Positions 22,771 through 30,382 of a stretch of DNA of 32,627 bases are shown piece by piece (positions within the stretch are counted from its first letter, which is position 1; the number at the start of each line of letters is the position of its first letter). The stretch is from Actinomycetota bacterium (lineage in GTDB: Bacteria; Actinomycetota; Thermoleophilia; Solirubrobacterales; 70-9): positions 1 through 32,627 of the forward strand of contig JAFDWF010000054.1 of assembly GCA_018268575.1 (NCBI GenBank), given 5' to 3'. A program made the translations under genes and the position numbers. Under the pieces are notes generated by a model. The model had not been told where the DNA came from. It worked only from the letters and a program-made list of their open reading frames with translations, and searched no databases.

Positions 22771-22860
22771 CGCTACAAAATTGACGCCCCTTGCACTGAC
22801 GTTTTGACGTCTTCCTCATTGCGATCCCTAGCATTGCCTCGCAGCACGGCAGGAACCGCG

Positions 22861-23145
22861 TCAGGCGCCAAGGTCTAACTCGGCTCGCAACTGATCCGAG
22901 GAAACGCCCTCTCCACGCTGGTAGCCGGCGAAAGCCTCGGCCGCGACCGCATCTTCGTCGGCCGTAGACGGCTCATCACCAGAAGGAGCCGACGCAAGCA
23001 CACGGACCATCGGGTCCCTGCGTCGTTCGAGCGTCTCGTCGATGTCGTAGCCAACCTCGGCGACCCTGGCGAGCTTCTGAGCCAGGCCGCCGGTAAGCGG
23101 AATGCTGCGAGCTATCTTGCCGTACGTCTTTCTTGCCATCGCCAT
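22861..23145 (-). CDS. Antitoxin-like (ribbon-helix-helix type) small protein
   Basis: The protein has 94 residues (start at 23145 or at the ATG at 23139). The N-terminus ARKTYGKIARSIPLTGGLAQKLARVAEVGYDIDETLERR resembles the first part of CopG/RHH-type antitoxin-like proteins, which often begin with a '(K)TYG' strand and an 'AEAGYD' helix. The C-terminal part (AEAFAGYQRGEGVSSDQLRAELDLGA) is acidic. No toxin gene lies next to it: upstream is a divergent hypothetical gene, downstream the gene fragment at 22661. If it is an antitoxin, it is orphaned. The family call is tentative. Confidence 0.5.
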   Translation of the reverse strand: MAMARKTYGKIARSIPLTGGLAQKLARVAEVGYDIDETLERRRDPMVRVLASAPSGDEPSTADEDAVAAEAFAGYQRGEGVSSDQLRAELDLGA

Positions 23146-23203
23146 GTAGTTGGTCGCAACAGCTGCCTAGCAGTGAAACCTTCTGTCTGCAAGCATAAGC
23201 GCC

Positions 23204-23551
23204 TTGCCCAAGGTGCTGACACTGAAGAAAACCTGCCTCGCGTGCCCATCACAGTGGGAGGGCGCTCTTGAGGACGGCCGAGCCGTCTACGCCCGCTTCC
23301 GTCACGGCAATCTGAGCGTCGGCATCGGCGAAAGCGTCAACGAGGCGGTCAACAACGCGAGGTCTGATCAAGCGCTGTACGAAGGAGACCTCGGTGACAG
23401 ATTTGACGGGTCCATGGACTTCGAGGAACTGAAGGAACACCTTCGTGGGCGGCTGGAGTTCCCCGACGACCTGGTCGTCGAGAACGAGAACCCGCCGCCG
23501 CCGGATCCCGAAGCACTTGAGAGGCTCCTCCGGCCACGAGGGGCTGACTGA
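23204..23551 (+). CDS. Hypothetical protein, unknown function
   Basis: The protein has 115 residues from the TTG at 23204; a GTG at 23213 is an equal alternative and no clear ribosome binding site separates them. It starts with CLACPSQWEGALEDGRAVYARFRHGNLSVGIGESV, a compact beta-type domain with a C-x-x-C pair. It continues with an acidic segment (YEGDLGDRFDGSMDFEELKEHL) and a Pro-rich tail. Similar short proteins appear in actinobacterial accessory regions, but I know of no function. It is divergent from the antitoxin-like gene. Confidence 0.55.
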   Translation: MPKVLTLKKTCLACPSQWEGALEDGRAVYARFRHGNLSVGIGESVNEAVNNARSDQALYEGDLGDRFDGSMDFEELKEHLRGRLEFPDDLVVENENPPPPDPEALERLLRPRGAD

Positions 23552-23717
23552 GCTCCTCGGCTCCGCGCCGGCGTAGCCATCGCCTCCACAAGCCACGCAG
23601 CCACTCCGCTCTGCATCGGCGAACGACCGGGACTCTCCAACTCCGTCGTCTTGTGGGCGGCGATTGTGGTGACCGGTACTCACGAATTCCATCCGGCACG
23701 TACGCCAGCCTTAGTGC

Positions 23718-24956
23718 GTGGCAGACGCTGCTAGTCAATCACCTCGTCCGCTAGTTCAGTGGATCAATCACACCACGGCGCCGCTGGGTCGCGATGTGCC
23801 GCCCGAGAGCCCGATCGGCGCGATTGCGGCGTCGATCACCGCCGCCGGCGCGGTGGAAAAGTCGGTGATATCGGCGAACGAGCACGGACTCGGAGTGATC
23901 TTCGATACCGAAGGGTGGGTGGCTCAGCTACCTCGCATGCACCCCCGCCGTGAACGCTTCAAGTTCAGCGAACTCGATTGGCTGAAGGGCGTCTATGACC
24001 CCGAGCGGATGGCCCTCAGCGATGCAGACCGAAATGATCTCGCTTCACGCCACCGTGATGCGCAGGTCAGGGCAGGGGGAACCATGCTCGTTTCACCGGT
24101 TCACCGGGTGCCAGATGGGTTCGGTTTCGGCGCAGGCCGGCTCTCTGAGATTGCACTCACCCATGAGTTTTGTCGTCTCGCCCGCGTCACTGGCGCAGCC
24201 CATCCAACGCCTGGTGGGCATTTACCAAGGCGGGTTGCTGCCGCAATCGCGGTCGACGCGCGGGATCTTCACCACTCGCCACGAGCGATCACCGAGCTAG
24301 CGGCGGCATACCGCGAGGTCGATGCGGATCTTCTCTGGCTTTGGGCCTGGAACTTCGAGCCGACGGCCCGGCAATACGGACTTCTCCGTTTTCTTGCCAG
24401 GCGGTTGCAAAGGGAGAGCGGCAAGCCGGTTTTGATCGCTGGCCTGCGAAGTCTCTGGGAGGCAGCGCTACGAAACCAGGTCGCCTGCGTGCTCCAAGGC
24501 TGGGGTAGGGGACGCTTACAACACCCTCCGTTCGAGCCGCCTCAGCCGACGATATTTGATGGCGAGGAACAAGAGGATCCGGGCTGGGCGGTTCATACCT
24601 ATCACGCAGTAGTTCGTGGAGCCATCCCGCTCGGAGAAGGCGGGGATGAAATCGCCCGACTCCTGTTCCGCCGCCATCCATGTCCCTGTGGATACCACAC
24701 GGCTTCGGTACCACCAGCAAGTGCCCGCGAACGCCATTTTCACAACCGCTTCTGGGCGGACAAACTTGGCCGGGCCGCGGTGACCGGATCACCGATCCAG
24801 ACGACCACGGAGCTCCAAGGCATCGTGGCAGTCGCGCGACAGACGCGGGCCGAACTGGGCATGGGTTCGCTATACACCGCCTGGCAAAAGGCCACGACTG
24901 ACCCGTCGGATGGTCAGCGGATGATGGCACCCGCCCGCCTTTGGCGGGCTGCGTAG
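23718..24956 (+). CDS. Hypothetical protein with possible metal site
   Basis: The protein has 412 residues from a GTG start. N-terminal text (WINHTTAPLGRDVPPESPIGAIAASITAAGAVEKSVISANEHG) is followed by alternating strands and helices, such as EVDADLLWLWAWNFEPTARQYG and RESGKPVLIAGLRSLWEAALR, which could be a TIM-barrel-like fold. Near the C-terminus Cys322-Pro-Cys324-x-x-His327 with His340 and His342 (HPCPCGYH ... RHFHNRF) could bind a metal. The spacing loosely recalls tRNA-guanine transglycosylase zinc sites, but no other motif of that family is visible, so I do not assign it. The gene is single and converges end-to-end on the next gene. Confidence 0.55.
   Translation: MADAASQSPRPLVQWINHTTAPLGRDVPPESPIGAIAASITAAGAVEKSVISANEHGLGVIFDTEGWVAQLPRMHPRRERFKFSELDWLKGVYDPERMALSDADRNDLASRHRDAQVRAGGTMLVSPVHRVPDGFGFGAGRLSEIALTHEFCRLARVTGAAHPTPGGHLPRRVAAAIAVDARDLHHSPRAITELAAAYREVDADLLWLWAWNFEPTARQYGLLRFLARRLQRESGKPVLIAGLRSLWEAALRNQVACVLQGWGRGRLQHPPFEPPQPTIFDGEEQEDPGWAVHTYHAVVRGAIPLGEGGDEIARLLFRRHPCPCGYHTASVPPASARERHFHNRFWADKLGRAAVTGSPIQTTTELQGIVAVARQTRAELGMGSLYTAWQKATTDPSDGQRMMAPARLWRAA
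24933..24949. terminator. Short hairpin at converging gene ends
   Basis: GCCCGCC-TTT-GGCGGGC is a perfect 7-bp stem with a TTT loop, lying inside the last codons of the 412-residue gene. The opposing gene stops directly next to it (24957). A bidirectional terminator is likely, though there is no T-tract. Confidence 0.45.
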
Positions 24957-25797
24957 CTAGGACCTAGCGGTCGACAAGCAATCGAGGGCCGAACGATAGG
25001 CCCACTCACTCAGGGTCTCCGAACGGATCAAGGCCGCCACCTCCCACTGGATGGAGTTCCTAATTTCGTCCGTGGCATCCTCGAATGACGCCGGAAGGGC
25101 GTCCGTGAGACGGTCGACAAGTCGAATTGGGACCGAAACTCGACGTGAGGCATTCGAACCCGACCCAGCAGCGGTTGGCAAGTCGGTGAAACCATGGAGA
25201 AGGTGGCTGAGATACGAACTGTGCGCCGACCAGAGCTCTATCTCGGGAACCTCGACCGAACTCACGTCATTGAGCATGGCAACCAGGGACGAGGACCCGA
25301 GAGCTTCGGCTGCGAGTCGGCGCTCAAAGACGATGGCAAAGCCGGTGTCTGGATGGAGCCGACGACTGCTTATCGCCACCCGAAGGTCCGTAAGGATCGA
25401 GGGATCCCGCAGCCAGAGTGTCTCAACATGATCCCCTGGACGACGAAGGATTGGGTGACCGAGGTTCGATTCCGGTGCGGCGGCGCGCTCACCAAGACAA
25501 GAAGGCTGAAGGCCGAAATTATCCTCGTGACCGAACCCTGAGATGACTCGGAGCTTCGCTGGCATGGGGGAATCTTCGTCCCTCCCAGGAAGCAGTTGAG
25601 CAAGCCGATGGCGCCCACCTCATCGGCCTTCAGTCTGGGGGTTTCAACGGCAACTCGCTCATTCCTTCGAACATCCAGACATCGAATTGGGTCGCACTAG
25701 GAGAGGCCGCATCGGCGAAACACCGAAAACGCCCAAGCAGGCTCGCCGCCAACAACCGATGATCGCCTTGCTCAAACGATCGGCGCCACAAAGTCAC
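24957..25797 (-). pseudogene. Hypothetical gene downstream of DUF4145, apparently frameshifted twice
   Basis: The intact 3' part (ATG at 25565, 202 residues) continues upstream in two other frames with protein-like text. From a GTG at 25797, just 12 bp after the DUF4145 stop, one frame reads VTLWRRSFEQGDHRLLAASL, then LGRFRCFADA and FDVWMFEGMSELP. A second frame continues LKADEVGAIGLLN, and the third QLLPGRDEDSPMPAKLRV. Read together they give one protein of about 280 residues with two one-base deletions (near 25655 and 25600). No ribosome binding site precedes 25565, which supports this. The family is not recognised. The alternative is that translation simply starts at 25565, or that the shifts are sequencing errors. 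Confidence 0.45.
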
Positions 25798-25809
25798 TTT
25801 GAGCGGGGA

Positions 25810-26424
25810 CTAGGTGTCAATCCGGCTTTTGAACTCCGCGAAGCGCTTGCGCAAGACGTAGAGGTGATCTAGAAGCGCCTCTGCGAACGCGAGCGAGTCC
25901 TCGGCGTCATCCCGGGAAAGCTCCGTGCCAGTGAAGTGCGCGCTCTTATTCCCGAGGACCCTGAGCGCGTCCGCCCACTCGGCCAGCGTGCCGTCCACAA
26001 GTTCTTTGTCGCGCAGCTCTTGTAGACCTCTCGCGAGCGTTTTCGCTTTCACCCCCTGGTCTTTGCAGGTGCCCTCCAAAGTTCTGCGGACCATTACGCC
26101 GCAGGCGGTGTACGCCTTGGCCTCAAGACAGATGCGGGCTTCTTCCCACTCGCGTCGCAAGGGCTGAGGGACATTCCGACTTATCTGTGGCGGGGCTGGG
26201 TAGACCACCACCGAGTCGTCGTCGTCAAAACCACGACCGTAGTCCTCCCGAACGAGAACGCTCGGCTGCCAACAGTTCGTGCATTGGATCAGCCTCCACT
26301 CGACCGGCGGATTTACAAGATCCTCTCCCTCGCGCCCGTCCCAGACAGCCTCTCCTCGCACCGAGGCCGCGACGGGCTCATGGCAATTGGCGCAGACGAC
26401 CGAAAGTTGGCTGTTTGACGCCAT
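25810..26424 (-). CDS. DUF4145 domain protein with N-terminal zinc ribbon
   Basis: The protein has 204 residues. The ATG at 26424 has GGGGAG upstream at good spacing; an ORF extension to 26493 lacks this. Residues 11-51 hold two C-x-x-C knuckles (Cys11/14 in CANC, Cys48/51 in CTNC), a zinc ribbon. The DUF4145 helical domain follows: EWEEARICLEAKAYTACGVMVRRTLEG, then ALRVLGNKSAHF and DAEDSLAFAEALLDHLYVLRKRF. DUF4145 is related to HEPN-type helical folds and is often found in restriction and phage-defence loci. The N-K-S-A-H segment sits where HEPN RNases carry R-x4-6-H, but the arginine is not obvious. It is divergent from the DUF262 nuclease and followed by the frameshifted gene. Confidence 0.85.
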   Translation of the reverse strand: MASNSQLSVVCANCHEPVAASVRGEAVWDGREGEDLVNPPVEWRLIQCTNCWQPSVLVREDYGRGFDDDDSVVVYPAPPQISRNVPQPLRREWEEARICLEAKAYTACGVMVRRTLEGTCKDQGVKAKTLARGLQELRDKELVDGTLAEWADALRVLGNKSAHFTGTELSRDDAEDSLAFAEALLDHLYVLRKRFAEFKSRIDT

Positions 26425-26543
26425 GTGATCTCCCCTGTCGTGAAACTTTTGAGCGGCCCAAATGACTCTATTAGTGGGATAGGCTAGCTGCAAGGTGGAG
26501 TTGTCGCCCTACTCAGTCGAAGGCTCATGCAAGGGGGAGCTCA

Positions 26544-28298
26544 ATGAATGACCACGCCGCGGCATCGGGACCGACTGCGCCGGTCCCGAAAGATCCACAG
26601 CCGAGCGTCGACCGAATAGATGGTCTCGCGACGCGAATCCTCAGTGGAGACATTCTGCTTCCGAAGTTCCAGCGCAGCTTCGTTTGGGATCCGCCGCAAA
26701 TCATCGCGTTGCTTGATTCGGTGGCCCGGGGATATCCGATAGGCAGTGTCCTTCTGTGGCAAAGCCGACACGAGCTCAGAAGCGAGGCGCAGATCGCCGG
26801 CCTCGACATCGAGCTGCCGAGGCCGGATTATCCGGTCAACTATTTGCTCGATGGTCAGCAACGGCTTTCGACCATCTGCGCCGCGATGTACTGGAACGGC
26901 TCTGATCCGCGTAGCAGATGGAACTTGGCTTACGACCTGAGGAAAGAGGCGTTCCTACATCTCGACGCTCTCGATGAGCCTCCTCCGCACCAAATCCGCT
27001 TGAACAAGCTTCCGGATCCCGCTCGATACTTTGGCCAAATCGCATTACTAGGCGGCATCGATCCTGATGGGGACGTTTTAGCAAGTAACGCCCAGCGCCT
27101 CTTCAATCGATTCAAGGACTACAAGATTGCGACGGTCACGCTCGGCGACATGGCGATCGAGGACGTCGCGCCAATCTTCGAGCGAATCAACAGCACCGGC
27201 ACGGCTCTGACGATCGTAGATCTGATGCGGGCCGCGACGTGGAGTCCGGAGTTCGATTTGATCGACACGATCGAAGAGCTCCTCGACGCGCTTGCCGACA
27301 AGGAGTTCAGTGGGATCGATAAAAAAGTCATCCTCCGGAATATTTCGGCATCCGCAGGCGGGGGGTTCTCAACCGACAGCATCGATGACTTGCGGACGCA
27401 TTCGGCCGAGAGCTTGAAAGCTGCGGCAGAGGCGACGAAGGCAGCCTACCTTCGGACCGTCGACTTTCTGGCCACCGAGATCAGAATTCCAACGGCGAAA
27501 GTCATTCCCTACTCCAATCAGCTGACGGTCCTTTCCGAGATCTTCCGCCGCCTGCCTTCTCCAAACGCTGCCCAGTTCGCCGCCATCAGGACCTGGTTTT
27601 GGAGGACGGCGCTATCCGGCTACTTCAGTGGTTGGAATACCGGTCAGATGAGCGCGGATCAAACGGCCGCAGCCGCTTTCGCAGACGGCGAAACTGAGAC
27701 GGTGGAGGTCGCGGCCGCGGAGCCCCGTCCAGATATTTGGACTACCCGGCAGTTCCGTGCGAACAATGCTCACGCAAAGCTTCTAGCCATCGTCCTCGCC
27801 CATCGCGGTCCAACTGACCTACTCACCGGTCAGGCAGTTGAGGTCGGAAGAGCCCTTTCGTGGGATAACCAGAAGGAGTTCCATCATTTCTTCCCGCGGG
27901 ATTACCTCAAAAATCGCGGGGTGTCCTCCCAAAGGATCAACTGTTTAGCGAACATCGTGATGCTCACTTCGGGCAGTAACAAGCGGATCTCGAACCGAGC
28001 TCCGTCCGACTACCTCGCGGAAGTGGAGCAGGCCGCAGGGGCTGATCTTGATGCTTGGCTCAATGCGAACTTGATTTCCCAAGAGGCATTCGCGGCAGCC
28101 AAAGCCGATGACTTCAGCGAGTTCCTTCGGCTACGCTCAGAGTCCCTCCATCAGGCGATACTTCCGTTGGCGGGATGGGAGGTCAGCCAAATCGATGAGG
28201 TGGCTTCTGATGAGGTGCTCACGAGCGAGGAAGACCTCTCGGACGATTCCGACTTCACGTTCGAGCCGCCGAAAGCGGATGCGGTTGGCCCGGAATAA
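26544..28298 (+). CDS. DUF262/HNH endonuclease domain protein (GmrSD-like type IV restriction family)
   Basis: The protein has 584 residues. AAGGGGGAG precedes the ATG. The N-terminal DUF262 (ParB/sulfiredoxin-like) domain has ILLPKFQRSFVWDPPQIIALLDSVARGYPIGSVLLW and the signature DGQQRL (residues 103-108). The C-terminal HNH domain (DUF1524-type) carries His447-His448 in FHHFFPRDYL, Asn470 in LANIVML and Asn479/Asn484 in NKRISNRAPSDYL. Both halves of a GmrS-GmrD system are thus in one chain. GmrSD enzymes are NTP-dependent nucleases that cut modified, for example glucosylated, phage DNA. Target and cofactor here are unknown. It is divergent from DUF4145 over a 119-bp gap and converges on the integrase. 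It is the likely defence cargo of the island. Confidence 0.88.
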   Translation: MNDHAAASGPTAPVPKDPQPSVDRIDGLATRILSGDILLPKFQRSFVWDPPQIIALLDSVARGYPIGSVLLWQSRHELRSEAQIAGLDIELPRPDYPVNYLLDGQQRLSTICAAMYWNGSDPRSRWNLAYDLRKEAFLHLDALDEPPPHQIRLNKLPDPARYFGQIALLGGIDPDGDVLASNAQRLFNRFKDYKIATVTLGDMAIEDVAPIFERINSTGTALTIVDLMRAATWSPEFDLIDTIEELLDALADKEFSGIDKKVILRNISASAGGGFSTDSIDDLRTHSAESLKAAAEATKAAYLRTVDFLATEIRIPTAKVIPYSNQLTVLSEIFRRLPSPNAAQFAAIRTWFWRTALSGYFSGWNTGQMSADQTAAAAFADGETETVEVAAAEPRPDIWTTRQFRANNAHAKLLAIVLAHRGPTDLLTGQAVEVGRALSWDNQKEFHHFFPRDYLKNRGVSSQRINCLANIVMLTSGSNKRISNRAPSDYLAEVEQAAGADLDAWLNANLISQEAFAAAKADDFSEFLRLRSESLHQAILPLAGWEVSQIDEVASDEVLTSEEDLSDDSDFTFEPPKADAVGPE

Positions 28299-28321
28299 CA
28301 ACCCTCCACCGCACCGCAAAT

Positions 28322-28364
28322 CGGTGAACGTGAACGGCCTTGGCGCCCGACGGTCAGTTCACCG
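28322..28364. other. Inverted repeat between nuclease and integrase genes
   Basis: CGGTGAAC (28322-28329) and GTTCACCG (28357-28364) are perfect inverted 8-mers. The right arm overlaps the integrase stop codon (28354-28356). The converging genes end on either side, so a terminator is possible. A recombinase or regulator site is the alternative. Confidence 0.35.
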
Positions 28365-29445
28365 CATCCCGGACGTCCTTAAAGCTCTGCCCGAGTGGAT
28401 GCGTATATCTGGAGAGCATCGTCTCGACTCGGTGACCGACGATGTCAGCGAGGTCTGCATCGTTGACCCCGGCACAGCGAAGGTGAGTGACGTAGCTGTG
28501 CCTGCACTCGTGGGGACGGAGGTCGAGACCGGAGGCTTCTTGCGCCCGCCTCCAGACATCGCGGTAGAAGTTCCGCTCCCGCCACATCCGGCCGCTCGGC
28601 GTCGTGAAGATCAGCTCGCACTTGGGACCATTGAGGTTGATCTGGGCTTCCAGCATCCAGGCGAGGGTCGCCGGGACCGGGACGACGCGGCCGGCGCCCT
28701 CCTCGCCGTGGTCAGTCTTCGTGCCCTCAAGGACCCGGCCCTCATGTGCGGTACGGCGGACTTGCAGTGTGTCCCCGTCAAAGTCCTCGGGGCGTAGAGG
28801 CAACACCTCCCCAAGCCTCATCCCGGTGTCGGTGAAGGTCCGGACCAGCGCCTCGTAGCGACCCGCTGCCTTCGAGAAGCGGTGCATCTCCTCGAAACTG
28901 AATACGCGGATCGGGCGGCGTCTCTTCTGCGCCCGCGGATCGTTGGCGCGGATGCGGACGCCCTTGAACGGATTGAGGTCGCAGACTTCGTCGCTGATCG
29001 CGTCCTCGGCCATCGCCGAGAGGGCGCGAAGGATGCCGACCGCTCCCGTGGTGGCTCGACCTTCGGTCTTCAACATGTGGTCGACGAGGATGAGAGTGTG
29101 GCGACGGCGCAGCTCACCCATCGGCCAGTCCTTCAGCGCGACGCCCTCGACCTCCACATCGACAAGGCGACCAATCCGGTGTTCGTTGGTCGCGTTGGTC
29201 CGTTCCGATCGCGGATGGCGCTCAGTCCAGGTGGCGAAGTAGGCGCCCAGGGTGTCCGGGCGATCGGATAGGCCGTAGGCCTCTTCGATCGCCTTCTGAG
29301 CGTCGGCCTTACGGTCGAACGTGCCCTTGCCGCGGTTCCAGGTTGGCTTGGCGATGTGATGCTCGCCGTCCCGCCCGGTGTAGCGGGCGACCCACGCGAC
29401 CCTTCCTGACGGGTATCGGCGTTTGATGGGTGACTCACGCCTCAT
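28354..29445 (-). CDS. Tyrosine recombinase (phage-type integrase)
   Basis: The protein has 363 residues. It has an N-terminal AP2-like arm-binding part (SGRVAWVARYTGRDGEHHIAKPTWNRGKGTFDRKADAQKA), a SAM-like core-binding domain (about 65-170) and a catalytic domain with Arg210 (TGMRLGEV), Lys243 (GTKTDHG), His312-x-x-Arg315 (HECRHSY), His338 (VGHRV) and the nucleophile Tyr347 (SRYTHP). All catalytic residues are present. Integrases of this type recombine att sites, commonly at tRNA 3' ends, which agrees with the 43-bp repeats. The ATG overlaps the excisionase stop by four bases, so the two are coupled. The gene lies about 2 kb inside the right repeat, not next to it, which is somewhat unusual. 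Confidence 0.93.
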   Translation of the reverse strand: MRRESPIKRRYPSGRVAWVARYTGRDGEHHIAKPTWNRGKGTFDRKADAQKAIEEAYGLSDRPDTLGAYFATWTERHPRSERTNATNEHRIGRLVDVEVEGVALKDWPMGELRRRHTLILVDHMLKTEGRATTGAVGILRALSAMAEDAISDEVCDLNPFKGVRIRANDPRAQKRRRPIRVFSFEEMHRFSKAAGRYEALVRTFTDTGMRLGEVLPLRPEDFDGDTLQVRRTAHEGRVLEGTKTDHGEEGAGRVVPVPATLAWMLEAQINLNGPKCELIFTTPSGRMWRERNFYRDVWRRAQEASGLDLRPHECRHSYVTHLRCAGVNDADLADIVGHRVETMLSRYTHPLGQSFKDVRDAVN

Positions 29446-29669
29446 GCCGTCTCGTCCCGGTGCCTCGCGAGAAAGTCCTCGACGTCGGCGGGGTCGATCC
29501 GGCGCGATGCCCCGAGCTTGTAGCTAGGCAGATCGCCACGGCGTATCCAGTTGCGGATCGTCCGGTCGGAGACCGCGAGATAGGCGGCGAGGCTGCGCTC
29601 GGTGAAGAAGGACGAACCTGGGGCCTTGGCTCTCACACTCTTGTTGTCCCGTGAGAACCTCGTTTGCAT
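29442..29669 (-). CDS. xis: Excisionase / MerR-like DNA-binding protein
   Basis: The protein has 75 residues. The ATG at 29669 has GGAAG seven bases upstream. A longer open frame to 30152 reads through low-complexity DNA and is not used. The protein has the HTH_17 pattern of excisionases: FFTERSLAAYLAVSDRTIRNWIRRGDLPSYKLGASRRIDPADVEDFLARH. Such proteins bend DNA at att sites and direct the integrase to excision. Coupling with the integrase by a four-base overlap is the standard arrangement. A large nested hairpin lies upstream at 29720-29784 and may be part of the leader. Confidence 0.88.
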   Translation of the reverse strand: MQTRFSRDNKSVRAKAPGSSFFTERSLAAYLAVSDRTIRNWIRRGDLPSYKLGASRRIDPADVEDFLARHRDETA

Positions 29670-29719
29670 CGGGTGGCTTCCTAGATCTTCGCCGCCGGGA
29701 CCGAAGGTCAAGGCTCCCT

Positions 29720-29784
29720 CGCCCCCTCCTAAGAGCGGCCTCAGCACGGCGAAGCCGTGCCAAAATGGGCCGCCCGAGGGGGCG
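29720..29784 (-). other. Triple nested hairpin upstream of excisionase
   Basis: Three stems nest with the same centre: CGCCCCCTC/GAGGGGGCG (29720-29728 with 29776-29784), GCGGCC/GGCCGC (29735-29740 with 29768-29773), and GCACGGC-GAA-GCCGTGC (29744-29760). The structure ends 51 bases before the excisionase ATG, so on the minus strand it would be in the leader of the xis-int transcript. The inner hairpin recurs at 32611-32627 (GCACGGC-GGA-GCCGTGC). The T-poor context argues against a simple terminator. Confidence 0.55.
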
Positions 29785-30061
29785 GTCGCGGGCGCCCGAC
29801 GGACGCACCATCGGTTGCAGACGTCGGCGGCCAGGAAGCTGCCGCTCAGGCACGCCACCGGAGGGTGCATAGTGTGTCGTGCTGTTCTGGCTCGTTCTCT
29901 TGCTGAGCCGGTGACAGTGCGTGAGGGGTCCTGCTGTTCGTCCTTCGCTCGATCCTGATCTCGTCCTCGCTGCCTCTGCCTCTGCCTCGGCTTCGCTCGT
30001 CTGCCTTCCTCGGCTCGCTTCTGCTTCGTCTGGATTGCTTCGCTGACTTGGCGTTCGTGTC
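29785..30061. other. Gene-free stretch with strong purine/pyrimidine strand bias
   Basis: The 29670-30061 interval holds no convincing gene. From about 29930 to 30090 the plus strand is markedly pyrimidine-rich (repeats of CTCG, CTGCCT, GCTTC), so the minus strand is purine-rich (GCAGAGGCAGAGGCAG). An open minus-strand frame here encodes only Arg/Gln/Glu-rich low-complexity text and has no good start. It may be a long leader of the regulator or xis transcripts, or unconstrained DNA. Confidence 0.4.
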
Positions 30062-30382
30062 TCATCGGCCTGACTCGTCTCTCACTTGTCTCGGTGGGTT
30101 CGAGCCGGACCCGAACGCGAAGGTCCCTTCCGTCTCGGGTCCGGGAACCCAACCGATCCCGTCCAGCAGTTCCCCGGGAGGAACCGCCATCGCCCCGGCA
30201 AGCCGGACCAACGTGTCGATCCGGCAGGCCCGCTTGCCCTTCTCCAGGAAGCTGATCTCGGTGCGGTGCAGTGAGGCCAGCTTCGCCAGGCGTTCTTGGG
30301 AGAGGTCTTCCCGCTTGCGGACCCGGCGGAGGTTCTGGCCGAAACGGGCGGCGAGGGCGAGGGTCTGGTCGCGCTCAAGCAT
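30062..30382 (-). CDS. XRE family helix-turn-helix regulator
   Basis: The protein has 106 residues from the ATG at 30382, with GGAAG inside the palindrome just upstream. The HTH_3 domain (about residues 10-70) reads FGQNLRRVRKREDLSQERLAKLASLHRTEISFLEKGKRACRIDTLVRLAGAM. It continues with PPGELLDGIGWVPG and an acidic/Gly tail. The preceding gene encodes a clear paralogue and ends within the first codons of this gene, so it is the third gene of a regulatory operon (31015 to 30062). Likely role: control of excision or transfer functions of the island. Confidence 0.85.
   Translation of the reverse strand: MLERDQTLALAARFGQNLRRVRKREDLSQERLAKLASLHRTEISFLEKGKRACRIDTLVRLAGAMAVPPGELLDGIGWVPGPETEGTFAFGSGSNPPRQVRDESGR

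Noticed and set aside
23718..24956. DpdA-like DNA transglycosylase (7-deazaguanine DNA modification)
   Set aside because: Only the loose Cys/His spacing suggests it. No transglycosylase active-site motif and no other Dpd or queuosine-pathway gene is visible in the window.
28108..28797. Plus-strand open frame of 229 codons over the integrase 3' end
   Set aside because: Overlaps two well-supported genes in other frames and has no domain pattern.
29670..30152. Extended N-terminus of the excisionase frame (236 codons in all)
   Set aside because: The extra residues come from the purine-rich tract and hairpin region and are low complexity. The ATG at 29669 has a ribosome binding site and gives the normal excisionase length.
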